A stretch of DNA of 64,000 nucleotides. Origin: CAZVIJ01 sp964626735 (GTDB lineage: Bacteria; Patescibacteriota; Dojkabacteria; JAOAGR01). The notes under the pieces were generated by a model. That model saw only the letters and a list, made by a program, of their open reading frames with translations, was not told the origin of the DNA and searched no databases. This document shows positions 52,755 to 60,653 of the stretch, one piece after another (positions within the stretch are counted from its first letter, which is position 1; each line of letters starts with the position of its first letter). The DNA lies in the NCBI GenBank assembly GCA_964626735.1, contig CAZVIJ010000002.1, positions 3,314 through 67,313 on the forward strand, in the 5' to 3' direction. Both the position numbers and the translations under genes were made by a program.

Positions 52755-53522
52755 ATGTTTAACTTCTTCAAGCGTACAATTCGTCCTCAGTCTCCCTATG
52801 ACAAAAAATCGCAAACATACCTGCCTTCTTCCCAGGTCTCATGGGAAGAACTCGAGCGCTGCCTGACTAACCCGTATTTCAGGCCGGAATTTTCATGGCG
52901 GTACGATACTCTTCCTCAATCAATCGATATTGGCAAAATCGGAAAAATCGCGGATGATCTTCTCTCCGCTACGAAGGACGATCCGAAGCACCGTGAACGG
53001 GGAACGTACGTCAAAGTGGACGTGTACGACCGCCTCCTCGCGAGGAAAGCGGAATTTGCAGATATCGGAAACGAATACAGCGTCAACATAAACCATACGC
53101 TCGAGAACTATTCTATATTCCGTTACGGCGATACGAGCGAAAAGCTAGCGGCAATCATCCATACGCACCCAAAGTCGGCGAGCGACCAGGAGCTCATCGA
53201 TATCCCGAGTTTCCTCGATATAACCGGATTGCTTACCGACAGCAAAACGGGAACTTCGCTTTCGATAATCTACACCGAATACGAGCAGTCGAAACCTGTT
53301 CACTGGTGCCTGGTGCGAACCAAGGATACTCCTCAAATAGAGAACCTCGATGATTGGCTCGTTGAGCACAACCGGAAGTTTCATTTTATTCTGCGGAATT
53401 CAGCCGACGGCCTCGCCGACGTGAAGCGGTTTACCTTTGAAGTTCTACGAGAGCTCAAGATCGGCGCATTTCTATGGGAAGAAGGAACTACGTTTGCAAT
53501 TTCTCGAGGATACTCAAAATAG
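52755..53522 (+). CDS. uncharacterised 255-aa protein with HTHP motif
   Basis: Soluble, no signal peptide. The central part LAAIIHTHPKSASDQELID has a HxHP-x-S-x-S-D pattern reminiscent of JAB/MPN metalloproteases (HxHPx..SxxD), and upstream NEYSVNINHTLENYSIFRYG could supply the Glu region. The spacing is shorter than the JAMM consensus, so the assignment is weak. The C-terminal third (HWCLVRTKDTPQIENLDDWL) is unrecognised. The last 35 bp overlap the end of the convergent HD gene. Confidence 0.6.
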   Translation: MFNFFKRTIRPQSPYDKKSQTYLPSSQVSWEELERCLTNPYFRPEFSWRYDTLPQSIDIGKIGKIADDLLSATKDDPKHRERGTYVKVDVYDRLLARKAEFADIGNEYSVNINHTLENYSIFRYGDTSEKLAAIIHTHPKSASDQELIDIPSFLDITGLLTDSKTGTSLSIIYTEYEQSKPVHWCLVRTKDTPQIENLDDWLVEHNRKFHFILRNSADGLADVKRFTFEVLRELKIGAFLWEEGTTFAISRGYSK

Positions 53523-54741
53523 CGTTCGGGCTGTTCCTGTCGTGGTAACCAATATTGAGCATAACTCCTGCATCATCCGAATTGCCCGCAATTTCCTCGA
53601 GATGGCGTGCCAATTGCGGAAGAAGTTCGGCGAACGATGCTACTGAACCATCTGCCAAGAGTATTTTATACTTCGAACCTGTCTTGAACTTGAGCGGGTG
53701 TAGCGTCGAAAGGTGCACAAACCTACCGTGTGAGGTAAATGAAGGCTGATACAACGAGGACATATGGATATGAGCCTGCGCCTCGCTGCTGCACCAGCTT
53801 GAAAATATGCGGAATCCGATGAGCGCTTCGATAAATCCTTCGGCATCAATCTCACGAGGAATAGCTTGCTTAAACCTCTTTCGGTAATATGCAACCATCT
53901 CTTCAACAAGCGTCGGATCGTCATACGTTATGAGCTTTTGCTGATTGACGATACCCTCGAGGTACAATGGATGGACCAAACGTGAAAATACGCTGATGAA
54001 TGTCCTGTTGATCGGGTCGGCATAAAGATCGCGATGAAGGTATGCGCGAAGTTTTAGGAATCGGTACAACAGATCTATATCCGTGAAACAGACTTGTCCG
54101 TCAACGATACGAACGTCATTGATAATCTCAGCTATGTCATCGACTTCGTCGGTTGCGATTTCCCGCAACGGCGAATATTCGTCGAGCGGCTTCAGCTCGT
54201 CGCCGTGTCTTTTTACCTCACGGCAATCTCTTATAACGTAGGCAATACGATCAGCAATATCGAGAAGCTCTCCGAATACGCCTCGGTTTCTTACGATTGC
54301 ATCGATTTCTTCGAAAGTTCTACCATCCGGCATACGCCGCTGCATAAATTCTCGGAACGTAGGGTCATGTAGCACCATGAACCAAGATTGTTCCTCATCG
54401 AGAACGTCGGGAGCAATTGGTTTCGTCCAATCGCCGCATGCTGGCGTCGTTTGGTCATGACATAACCCGCCAAGCTTGAGCATCATAGTATCGGACGGGG
54501 TTAGATGATTTTTTCTCGCAATCGTTTCGAGGTTCTCGACGACATCGATCGTATGCGTCATCCTCGAATGCGTGAAGCCGAACAGCGGCAATCGCATCAT
54601 GGAAAGTTTATTGAATTGGAGGTAGGTCAGTTGTCCTACCTGCGCGAGCCGTCGACAAGGAGCTAACGATAGTGCTTCGTGTATGAAGCTATCTTGTCCT
54701 TCATAGCGGAACTCGTCAGGGGTAGGAAGCGGATAGGCCAT
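53488..54741 (-). CDS. HD-superfamily phosphohydrolase (dNTPase-like)
   Basis: 417 aa, cytosolic. HD motifs are in order: GFTHSRMTHTIDVVENLETI (first His), LGGLCHDQTTPACGD (the HD pair, equivalent to the HDxGHxPFGH of dGTPases but altered) and ELLDIADRIAYVIRD (later Asp). A long helical region follows. Related proteins hydrolyse nucleotide triphosphates or other phosphate esters with a divalent metal. The gene starts 6 bp after the dockerin gene's stop, so it is very probably co-transcribed with it despite the unrelated cellular location. Its 3' end overlaps the neighbouring convergent gene by 35 bp. Confidence 0.88.
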   Translation of the reverse strand: MAYPLPTPDEFRYEGQDSFIHEALSLAPCRRLAQVGQLTYLQFNKLSMMRLPLFGFTHSRMTHTIDVVENLETIARKNHLTPSDTMMLKLGGLCHDQTTPACGDWTKPIAPDVLDEEQSWFMVLHDPTFREFMQRRMPDGRTFEEIDAIVRNRGVFGELLDIADRIAYVIRDCREVKRHGDELKPLDEYSPLREIATDEVDDIAEIINDVRIVDGQVCFTDIDLLYRFLKLRAYLHRDLYADPINRTFISVFSRLVHPLYLEGIVNQQKLITYDDPTLVEEMVAYYRKRFKQAIPREIDAEGFIEALIGFRIFSSWCSSEAQAHIHMSSLYQPSFTSHGRFVHLSTLHPLKFKTGSKYKILLADGSVASFAELLPQLARHLEEIAGNSDDAGVMLNIGYHDRNSPNAILSILEKLQT

Positions 54742-54747
54742 GGGAAT

Positions 54748-56646
54748 TTATTTGAAATTGCGCCACCAAGTCTCGAAATCAATGAGTGTCACTTTCCCTT
54801 CCCCAGTAAAATCTGCGGATGTAGAAGTGAGCAATCCTGTATACTCTTGCCTGAACCGCTCGAAATCGGTTAAGTTGACAAGACCATCGCAGTTCGCATC
54901 TCCTAACGATTTCTTGGCGCACGGGATAGGCGTATCGGTCGCTCGCGAAATCTGCGTAGGCGTAGGAATCGCCGTCGCGGTCGGTACTGCCGTTGGTGCG
55001 GCGGTTGGATTTACCAAGGTAACTTTCTGGCGGTAAATATTCTTGAGCGTCTGCAAATTGCTGACGTCCCACTGAGGGGCGTACCCCCAATATACGTAGA
55101 ATTGATTGCCGACTAAACCGTTATCCGCCCCGCTGACGTTGACGATCGAGGCGTATTGCGATAGACGAGCAATTTTTGAAGGATCGCGGTTATACGTCGC
55201 GTCTTGTATCCACGATCCCCGCTCCCACGTTACGCCATCATTCGAGAAGTTGATCCATATCCCGTACTTACCGCACCATTCGACATTTGCGGTCATCACA
55301 TACTTGCCGTTGAAGGTGCTGTACGCGGCATCCCCGTGGGATTTCGGCGTACATCCTGTTTGGAACCAGTTGCTCTGGGGCATTATGGAATACGCGGGTC
55401 CGCCTCGGCAGTTGCTGGTGCCCGCCCACCCCGAGCCGGTAGTTTTGTAGCATGCTGGTGGTCCCGACTGTCCACGTGCCCAGGCGATAAGTTGATCCTT
55501 ATTGACTTTCGCTGCGGACAATACGAGTCCGGCAGAGGAAACATCGTTGTAGTAGAGGACGAAATCGTTGAGCGTAACGACGTACGGCAGGCCTTCGATA
55601 TTGTTCGCGTCGTTGTACGACTCGTTCGCCTGTACGACTAAATGCCCCACGCGGCGATACGAAACTCCTCCGTTGTTCGAGTACGCGACGCCGATTCGAT
55701 ACTTACACCGTTGCCCCGCCGGATTGCTGACATTGCATCCTTCGAGATGCGCAAACCCGAGAAGTTCGGTTGAACTGATCTGATAGGTATTCACGATCCA
55801 CCAACCCCATGAACCCTCGGTATCGGAATTCGTGTAGAAACTCGAACCGTACGTCGTTCCGGATTGAAGAGGAGCTTGCAGCGGTCCAACCAGTCTCGAG
55901 TATTTCGGCGAAGCGACAGCGCCGTAGGTATGGTTCCAGTACTGCGTACCGTTAATGGAATAGGTATTTATGCTGCCATCCATAAAAGGTATGCCCCGCG
56001 CATCGAAATCTGACGGTTTAGCCACCTGCTCCACTCCATCAAGCAGGTACGGCGAAAGCAAATTGTATGAGATATTCGGAGCCCAGTCGGTAGTGTCGAA
56101 GCTGTTGTTTGCCAGAGCGTTTACATGAAAATAAATAAAATCGTTGGCTGCAACTTGGACGTGGAATATATGTTGAGCAGATAGTCGAGGAGAAAGCGTT
56201 TGCCAACCTCCTGTCGGCCATACGACCGTGCCGTTCTTGACGATCTTGACTTTTACCCCGTCGCCTTCTTTCTCGTACCGATCGATAAACCCTTGAACCT
56301 GCACCGTTCCTGCGCGCGGAGCCTTCCATGCGAGCACCGGCTCGCAATTGACATCAGGATGAAGCCAGCCCTTATTGACGATACACATTCTCGATGAACC
56401 TTCCCACTCGGCGTTCGCGGCAACCCAGTTCATATCGGAATATGCAGTACCGTTCGAATATTTGTAGTACCAGTTGTTTTGTCCTTGGACCGAGGAAAAT
56501 TGGGAAGCAATATGGAAATCGTTTGCCTGAGATTGTGCCCCGGCATTACGTGGAAGTAGATGCAACGGGACAATGACGGCAATAGTTGCGAGTGCGGAGC
56601 GCACGGCGAAAAAAATTTTCCTCTTCAACTGCATCTGGCCAATCAT
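54748..56646 (-). CDS. secreted dockerin protein with beta-propeller-like domain
   Basis: 632 aa from the ATG at 56646, placed 7 nt from the -10 box; MQLKRK four codons later is the alternative. Signal segment residues about 13-33, with a possible cleavage near NAGAQS. The first domain (about 40-185) is a beta-sandwich (PRAGTVQVQGFIDRYEKEGD); the second (about 195-545) has sialidase/GH43-like propeller strands (WVNTYQIS-, RIGVAYSNNGGVSYRRVGHL, GIWINFSNDGVTWERGSW) with paired Cys. A TAAPTAVPTATAIPTPT spacer leads to a type I dockerin: loop 1 GDANCDGLVNLTDFERF is intact, loop 2 DFTGEGKVTLIDFETW has lost Asn/Asp ligands. Glycan binding or hydrolysis outside the cell is inferred. Confidence 0.85.
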   Translation of the reverse strand: MIGQMQLKRKIFFAVRSALATIAVIVPLHLLPRNAGAQSQANDFHIASQFSSVQGQNNWYYKYSNGTAYSDMNWVAANAEWEGSSRMCIVNKGWLHPDVNCEPVLAWKAPRAGTVQVQGFIDRYEKEGDGVKVKIVKNGTVVWPTGGWQTLSPRLSAQHIFHVQVAANDFIYFHVNALANNSFDTTDWAPNISYNLLSPYLLDGVEQVAKPSDFDARGIPFMDGSINTYSINGTQYWNHTYGAVASPKYSRLVGPLQAPLQSGTTYGSSFYTNSDTEGSWGWWIVNTYQISSTELLGFAHLEGCNVSNPAGQRCKYRIGVAYSNNGGVSYRRVGHLVVQANESYNDANNIEGLPYVVTLNDFVLYYNDVSSAGLVLSAAKVNKDQLIAWARGQSGPPACYKTTGSGWAGTSNCRGGPAYSIMPQSNWFQTGCTPKSHGDAAYSTFNGKYVMTANVEWCGKYGIWINFSNDGVTWERGSWIQDATYNRDPSKIARLSQYASIVNVSGADNGLVGNQFYVYWGYAPQWDVSNLQTLKNIYRQKVTLVNPTAAPTAVPTATAIPTPTQISRATDTPIPCAKKSLGDANCDGLVNLTDFERFRQEYTGLLTSTSADFTGEGKVTLIDFETWWRNFK

Positions 56647-56652
56647 AGCATC

Positions 56653-56658
56653 ATCATA
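56653..56658 (-). promoter_or_regulatory. -10 box of the dockerin-HD unit (leaderless)
   Basis: Minus-strand TATGAT ends 7 nt before the ATG at 56646. Confidence 0.55.
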
Positions 56659-56716
56659 TCGTCGTTCATATAATTTCCGATTGCTTGCATCCTAATTTTT
56701 TATATTATGTTCTACT

Positions 56717-58357
56717 ATGATCCATCAACACCTAGACGCCAACCTCGGCCAAGAAGTGCGCGAACAGCCGGGACAGCCCAGCGCATATACCGTCGGTTGG
56801 CTACCCAACGATGAACGATTTCGATGTCCCCCGATTGTTGTCGATCCCGTACCCTACATTCATCCCGAAGTCAGGATGAAGCTTGGAATCACCGATGACG
56901 ACCAGATTACCGGACATCCACTGTACCGGCTGCAGGAGCGGGTATTTTCGGAATTCGCCGGGGAGTTCGATCGTTTAGGAGGAAAGATCATGAGATTAGG
57001 GCCGGATGATCGTCAATTACCGACCAGCTTCGTGCAGTCGAGCATTCCGATTCTCCTTCCCGATGGGAGTCAAGCATACCCCGAGCCGGTATTCGCAAAA
57101 GCCGTTTGGCTCGGCGACATAGATCAAGCGATCGCTCGAGCGCTTGACTGCGACGAGATTGAAGAGTTCATCACCGTCTTGCGCGATTTGCTGCCCGAAA
57201 TTGAAGTCAGCAGGTCACAAGGCAGCTACCCGCTCATCGCAGCGATGGCGAACCGTTTCAACATGAGCCATTTGCCGCCGAACTACATGAATGTCGTGAT
57301 GATCAAGGATAATTCCGGCTTAATTCGATATATGCGCGATGACCGGAAAAAAGAATTCATGCGAGTCATCATGCTGAAATACGGTTCGTTCAGGAATAAA
57401 GTAGTTCTCTACCAAGAAAGCGAATCAGGAGATTTGTCTTACGAGTACGGAATATTCAGCACTCTGGAAGGCGGTATTCCGATCTTGCCGATACCCGAAA
57501 CCGCACGTCGGGTTATGCTCATCTCATCGGTATTCCCCGTAGGCGGAGGCATCATGGACGAAAGCGGCTTGCACATACCTCAAGAAGAGTGGGCAGATTC
57601 GCATGCTGTCCTTATGTTTAGGGAGCTTGCGAAAGTGTTCGATACGTACGGTCTCTTCGAGGCGCCGGTCGAAATACGGTCCCGATTGAAGTATCGCAGT
57701 ACCTCCGCATTCATTCAAGCGCTCCTGAATTACGGACGTCAATCGGCAGGCGCGATGTGGCTGATGATGCATTCGGATCGCTTCCCCCAACTTGGGGATT
57801 TCTACGGCAAGGGCTTCCCAATTGTCAGCGCATCTGGAAGGTTCAATACGACAAAACCCGACCCGCAGTGGAACCATATCATACCCGGATATCCTACTCG
57901 TGATGGGAAATTCTGCACGATTCCCGTCTGGCCTGCGGGTATGTCGTTGGAAGACGCCCGAAAGGCGATGCTTGGCGTATCCGTTGAAGCCGAGGAGGCA
58001 ACGACGTACCTCGACCGATTCCCGTGGGGGACTTTTACGGGAGGATTCCATCTCCATGGCGATATGTGGGCGGACGAGCATCCTGCGGTTATCAACCTGC
58101 CGTACGACTTCTACCGTAAGTTTCCCTACCCCTGCGCATCTTCCGGCATGCATGCCGAAATGTACGAGTATATGCAGGAAGCGTACGATATCAAGCGACG
58201 CTACAAGCCGCAGGCTGAACTCGGTTTGGCCCGGGTAGGCAATCACGGGTACAACGGCTTATTCATGGGGATTCCCAACGAGCGGACCGTTATGCTGATC
58301 GATTACCTGTTTAGGGAAGGGTACCTGCACTTCACGCGGCACGTGAAACAGTTCTAG
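56717..58357 (+). CDS. large uncharacterised cytosolic protein (546 aa)
   Basis: Not recognised; no signal or membrane segments. The C-terminal part is conserved-looking, with aromatic/His-rich segments FPWGTFTGGFHLHGDMWADE and PYPCASSGMHAEMYEYMQEA, and an N-terminal part with PIVVDPVPYIHPEVRMKLGI. The clustered His, Asp and Glu could bind metal, but no known motif fits. An AT-rich stretch (TATATTATGTT) ends 5-10 nt before the ATG, consistent with a leaderless start. The stop overlaps the end of the convergent M16 gene by 4 bp. Confidence 0.65.
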   Translation: MIHQHLDANLGQEVREQPGQPSAYTVGWLPNDERFRCPPIVVDPVPYIHPEVRMKLGITDDDQITGHPLYRLQERVFSEFAGEFDRLGGKIMRLGPDDRQLPTSFVQSSIPILLPDGSQAYPEPVFAKAVWLGDIDQAIARALDCDEIEEFITVLRDLLPEIEVSRSQGSYPLIAAMANRFNMSHLPPNYMNVVMIKDNSGLIRYMRDDRKKEFMRVIMLKYGSFRNKVVLYQESESGDLSYEYGIFSTLEGGIPILPIPETARRVMLISSVFPVGGGIMDESGLHIPQEEWADSHAVLMFRELAKVFDTYGLFEAPVEIRSRLKYRSTSAFIQALLNYGRQSAGAMWLMMHSDRFPQLGDFYGKGFPIVSASGRFNTTKPDPQWNHIIPGYPTRDGKFCTIPVWPAGMSLEDARKAMLGVSVEAEEATTYLDRFPWGTFTGGFHLHGDMWADEHPAVINLPYDFYRKFPYPCASSGMHAEMYEYMQEAYDIKRRYKPQAELGLARVGNHGYNGLFMGIPNERTVMLIDYLFREGYLHFTRHVKQF

Positions 58358-59583
58358 TAGACGAATACGCGTTTCTCCGCAATTGCTTTGCGGCACCGTT
58401 CAACGATGTCGCAGAGGTTTTCGTACGAGAACTTCATGCAGTCATCGAAAAGCGTCTGTAGAGTCATGAACTTGCCGACATGGCGGTATGCTTCGATCGC
58501 AAATCCAGCATGCCTGTGCATGCGGACCATATCGATTTCAATCCTTTTCAATAGTATCTCCCCTACGATACGTGAATTTTCTTCTGTTAGCCTGCCGAAC
58601 GTGTCGTCGAAAACGGAGTCGAGGAACCCTAGCGTTTTTTGCAAGTTGCGCTTATCGATATCCATCTCGATTCTCAAGGTTTTTGAAAACCAGTCGTAAT
58701 TTTTGTAAACCGAGTACACGACATTCAGCTTCGTTCGTAGTCCTTCAAACACGATTCCGTTCGTTCCGTTAAACATCAACTCTTCAAGAAACATCCACTC
58801 TACTATGTGTGCTAGGTTGACGGGGATAACAACAATTAGCCTGATAATATTCCCCGCGTAATCGTGAATGTCGTAAAAGCCCGGAGGTATCGTTACGTTG
58901 CTTTCGAAGGGAGACTCGTCTTGAATCTCGTACGGCACGACCGAGATATGGTCGATAAGCTTTTTCGAGTAGTCGACAAACTCACCATATCCCGAAACGG
59001 TAACGACGTATTTCGAAGAAAGAAATGCTTGCGGATACAGTTTGGTGAGGTCGTCGAAATCTATATTCCTGACGCTCTCTTCATCGCCCAGCACTTCAAT
59101 ATTTTGGATAGAGCCCGGAGTGTAAAGCATCCTGTTTACCTTCTCATTGATGTGGTACATCTTGCGCGACCGTACATCGAGCATTTCTTTAATTACGACG
59201 CGCTTCTCGTTCAGGAAAACTTCTTTACTGATTTTGTTCTTGTAAATAAACTGTTGCACACACTCGATCATGCGCTTTACATCGATACGGTGGCACCTGA
59301 ATACAAACTCCATCCATCGCCGATCGGTATAAGCATTCATGAAGATTCCGTTGTTGTACAGGTAGTCCGCAGTCTCGCCAACCGACAAATCCCCCATCGT
59401 CGACGCCAAGCAGTGTTCGAGGATATGATGCTCTCCCCGTTTCCCCGGGCGATCATAGAGTGCGCCTCCCCGAAGCATGAATACCCTAACTTCCATTTCG
59501 GGTACGGGAATACGCGCGTAAAAAAGGGAGACACGCGAACCTGCGTGCTCCCAGCCGTAATCAGTAAGGTTAGAATCCGACAT
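58354..59583 (-). CDS. M16-family (pitrilysin/insulinase-like) zinc peptidase, single unit
   Basis: 409 aa, cytosolic. The inverted zinc motif HxxEH appears in GEHHILEHCLAS (residues about 51-62), and the distal ligand Glu in NEKRVVIKEMLD lies at the usual distance. The C-terminal half carries FEGLRTKLNVVYSVYKNYDW, equivalent to the substrate-binding RxxxxxxY segment of M16 proteins. Full enzymes use two such units, so this roughly 45-kDa protein would act as a homodimer or with a partner not found here. Characterised relatives degrade peptides or process precursors. It follows a terminator. Confidence 0.85.
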   Translation of the reverse strand: MSDSNLTDYGWEHAGSRVSLFYARIPVPEMEVRVFMLRGGALYDRPGKRGEHHILEHCLASTMGDLSVGETADYLYNNGIFMNAYTDRRWMEFVFRCHRIDVKRMIECVQQFIYKNKISKEVFLNEKRVVIKEMLDVRSRKMYHINEKVNRMLYTPGSIQNIEVLGDEESVRNIDFDDLTKLYPQAFLSSKYVVTVSGYGEFVDYSKKLIDHISVVPYEIQDESPFESNVTIPPGFYDIHDYAGNIIRLIVVIPVNLAHIVEWMFLEELMFNGTNGIVFEGLRTKLNVVYSVYKNYDWFSKTLRIEMDIDKRNLQKTLGFLDSVFDDTFGRLTEENSRIVGEILLKRIEIDMVRMHRHAGFAIEAYRHVGKFMTLQTLFDDCMKFSYENLCDIVERCRKAIAEKRVFVY

Positions 59584-59590
59584 AAGAAAT

Positions 59591-59610
59591 AAAGGGGCTT
59601 ATGCCCCTTT
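59591..59610 (-). terminator. intrinsic terminator after the KGG-like gene
   Basis: AAAGGGGC, loop TTAT, GCCCCTTT: an 8-bp perfect stem, with a T-rich run on the minus strand (TTTATTTCTT). It separates the small stress-protein gene from the M16 gene 8 bp downstream. Confidence 0.75.
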
Positions 59611-59630
59611 TGAGTCGTAACGGATTTCTA

Positions 59631-59924
59631 TTAATCTTCGTCGGTGAATCGGCCTTGATCGTCTCTCGATCGTTTGCCTCCTCTTTCATCTTTGTTTCCT
59701 TCTTCTTCGCTTTTTCGGCCGCGTCGCTCATCTTGGGAGTTTGTCGAATCGCCATCGTTCATATGCGAATGTTCCCCGCCAAGCTCGCGAGCATCTTCTG
59801 CTACATCTTGCGGATAATTTTTAGAAGAGAATCCAGGATGGCCATGATCGATATTGTCATTCTTCGTATCTGAACCTTTTCCGGACTTTGATGATTTTGA
59901 TTTGCTATTGTTTTTGTCGTTCAT
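59631..59924 (-). CDS. small hydrophilic KGG-like stress protein
   Basis: 97 aa, very rich in Lys, Ser, Asp, Glu and Gly, with no hydrophobic core. It contains HPGFSSKNYPQDVAEDAREL followed by GGEHSH, recalling the GFASMxxEKxxEIxxKGG repeat of YciG/GsiB-type stress proteins, and ends RDDQGRFTDED, a tail common in such proteins. Probably intrinsically disordered and linked to desiccation or general stress in better-studied relatives. Bounded by a terminator downstream and a divergent noncoding element upstream, so it is monocistronic. Confidence 0.7.
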   Translation of the reverse strand: MNDKNNSKSKSSKSGKGSDTKNDNIDHGHPGFSSKNYPQDVAEDARELGGEHSHMNDGDSTNSQDERRGRKSEEEGNKDERGGKRSRDDQGRFTDED

Positions 59925-59948
59925 AGTGATAGAATTTATAGTTATTAC

Positions 59949-60028
59949 TAGTTGGTCGACCTGCTTCTATAGTAGGTCGTTATTACATGCAGGGGGCTCG
60001 CCATGAACGGCGAGTCTCTTGTTTTTTT
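59949..60028 (+). ncRNA. candidate small RNA or leader attenuator
   Basis: A roughly 80-nt noncoding stretch starts about 7 nt after TATAGT (59937-59942). It has two stem-loops: CGACCT/AGGTCG (59957-59962 with 59974-59979) and GGCTCGCC/GGCGAGTC (59995-60002 with 60009-60016), and ends in seven T. It is either a free small RNA or an attenuator in the leader of the PH-domain gene at 60074. No known RNA family is recognised. Confidence 0.5.
59995..60028 (+). terminator. strong intrinsic terminator
   Basis: An 8-bp stem GGCTCGCC/GGCGAGTC with a 6-nt loop is followed by TCTTGTTTTTTT. No plus-strand protein gene ends within the preceding 1.6 kb, so it must serve a noncoding transcript or attenuator. 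Confidence 0.8.
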
Positions 60029-60073
60029 GCTGGCGCAAAGCTGTAAAGTGTAAGTGAATCACACTATGTTAAT

Positions 60074-60649
60074 ATGTTACAAGACCAAGTAAAACAGGTA
60101 GTCGCCGATCACGAGGTGCATAGCGTGCGCCAATCGTCAGCGGTGCTGCTCATAGACATTGTGGTTTTGCAGGCGATATTTCTGCTTGTCATAATTGCAC
60201 TGGGGTTTCTGCTCAGTCTTATCGGGTTGAGCCTTTTCAGCGGCATCTTCTTCATCATCTTCCTTACCCTGCTCGTCGTCGATGTGTACCTCACGATTAA
60301 TCGGGTACTCAATTGGAAGACGTACTATTACGTCATCAAGCCGAAAGCGGTTCTCGTAAAATCCGGAATTCTGCATAAGCGTGAAAAGCTCTACACGCTC
60401 AACCAAATCGATACCATTACGGTTGTGCAAAGTTTTATGGGACGACGATTCGGTTACGGCGACGTAAAGATATATAGCCCTACCCTCGTGGATCGGTTAA
60501 TCCTGCACAATATCCCGAATCCGAAAGACATCGAGCGGCTTATCCTTACCGACTTGCCTGAGTCGCAGCAGCCGAATACGACAGAACCGAAAGCGCAGCT
60601 TATCGATATCGATCCGCTTACGAACCCTGCAGCGCAAGGAAATTATTAA
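60074..60649 (+). CDS. bacterial PH-domain membrane protein (YdbS/YdbT-like)
   Basis: 191 aa. Two membrane helices (residues about 25-50 and 53-74, LLVIIALGFLLSLIGL and FFIIFLTLLVVDVYLTI) are followed by a cytosolic bPH2 domain (about 80-155): YYYVIKPKAVLVKSGILHKR, LYTLNQIDTITVVQSFMGRR and FGYGDVKIYSPT. A Pro/Gln-rich tail ends the protein. The family is widespread and probably membrane-associated; its role is unknown. Converges with the GH3 gene, with 4 bp between stops. Confidence 0.88.
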   Translation: MLQDQVKQVVADHEVHSVRQSSAVLLIDIVVLQAIFLLVIIALGFLLSLIGLSLFSGIFFIIFLTLLVVDVYLTINRVLNWKTYYYVIKPKAVLVKSGILHKREKLYTLNQIDTITVVQSFMGRRFGYGDVKIYSPTLVDRLILHNIPNPKDIERLILTDLPESQQPNTTEPKAQLIDIDPLTNPAAQGNY

Positions 60650-60653
60650 TGCA

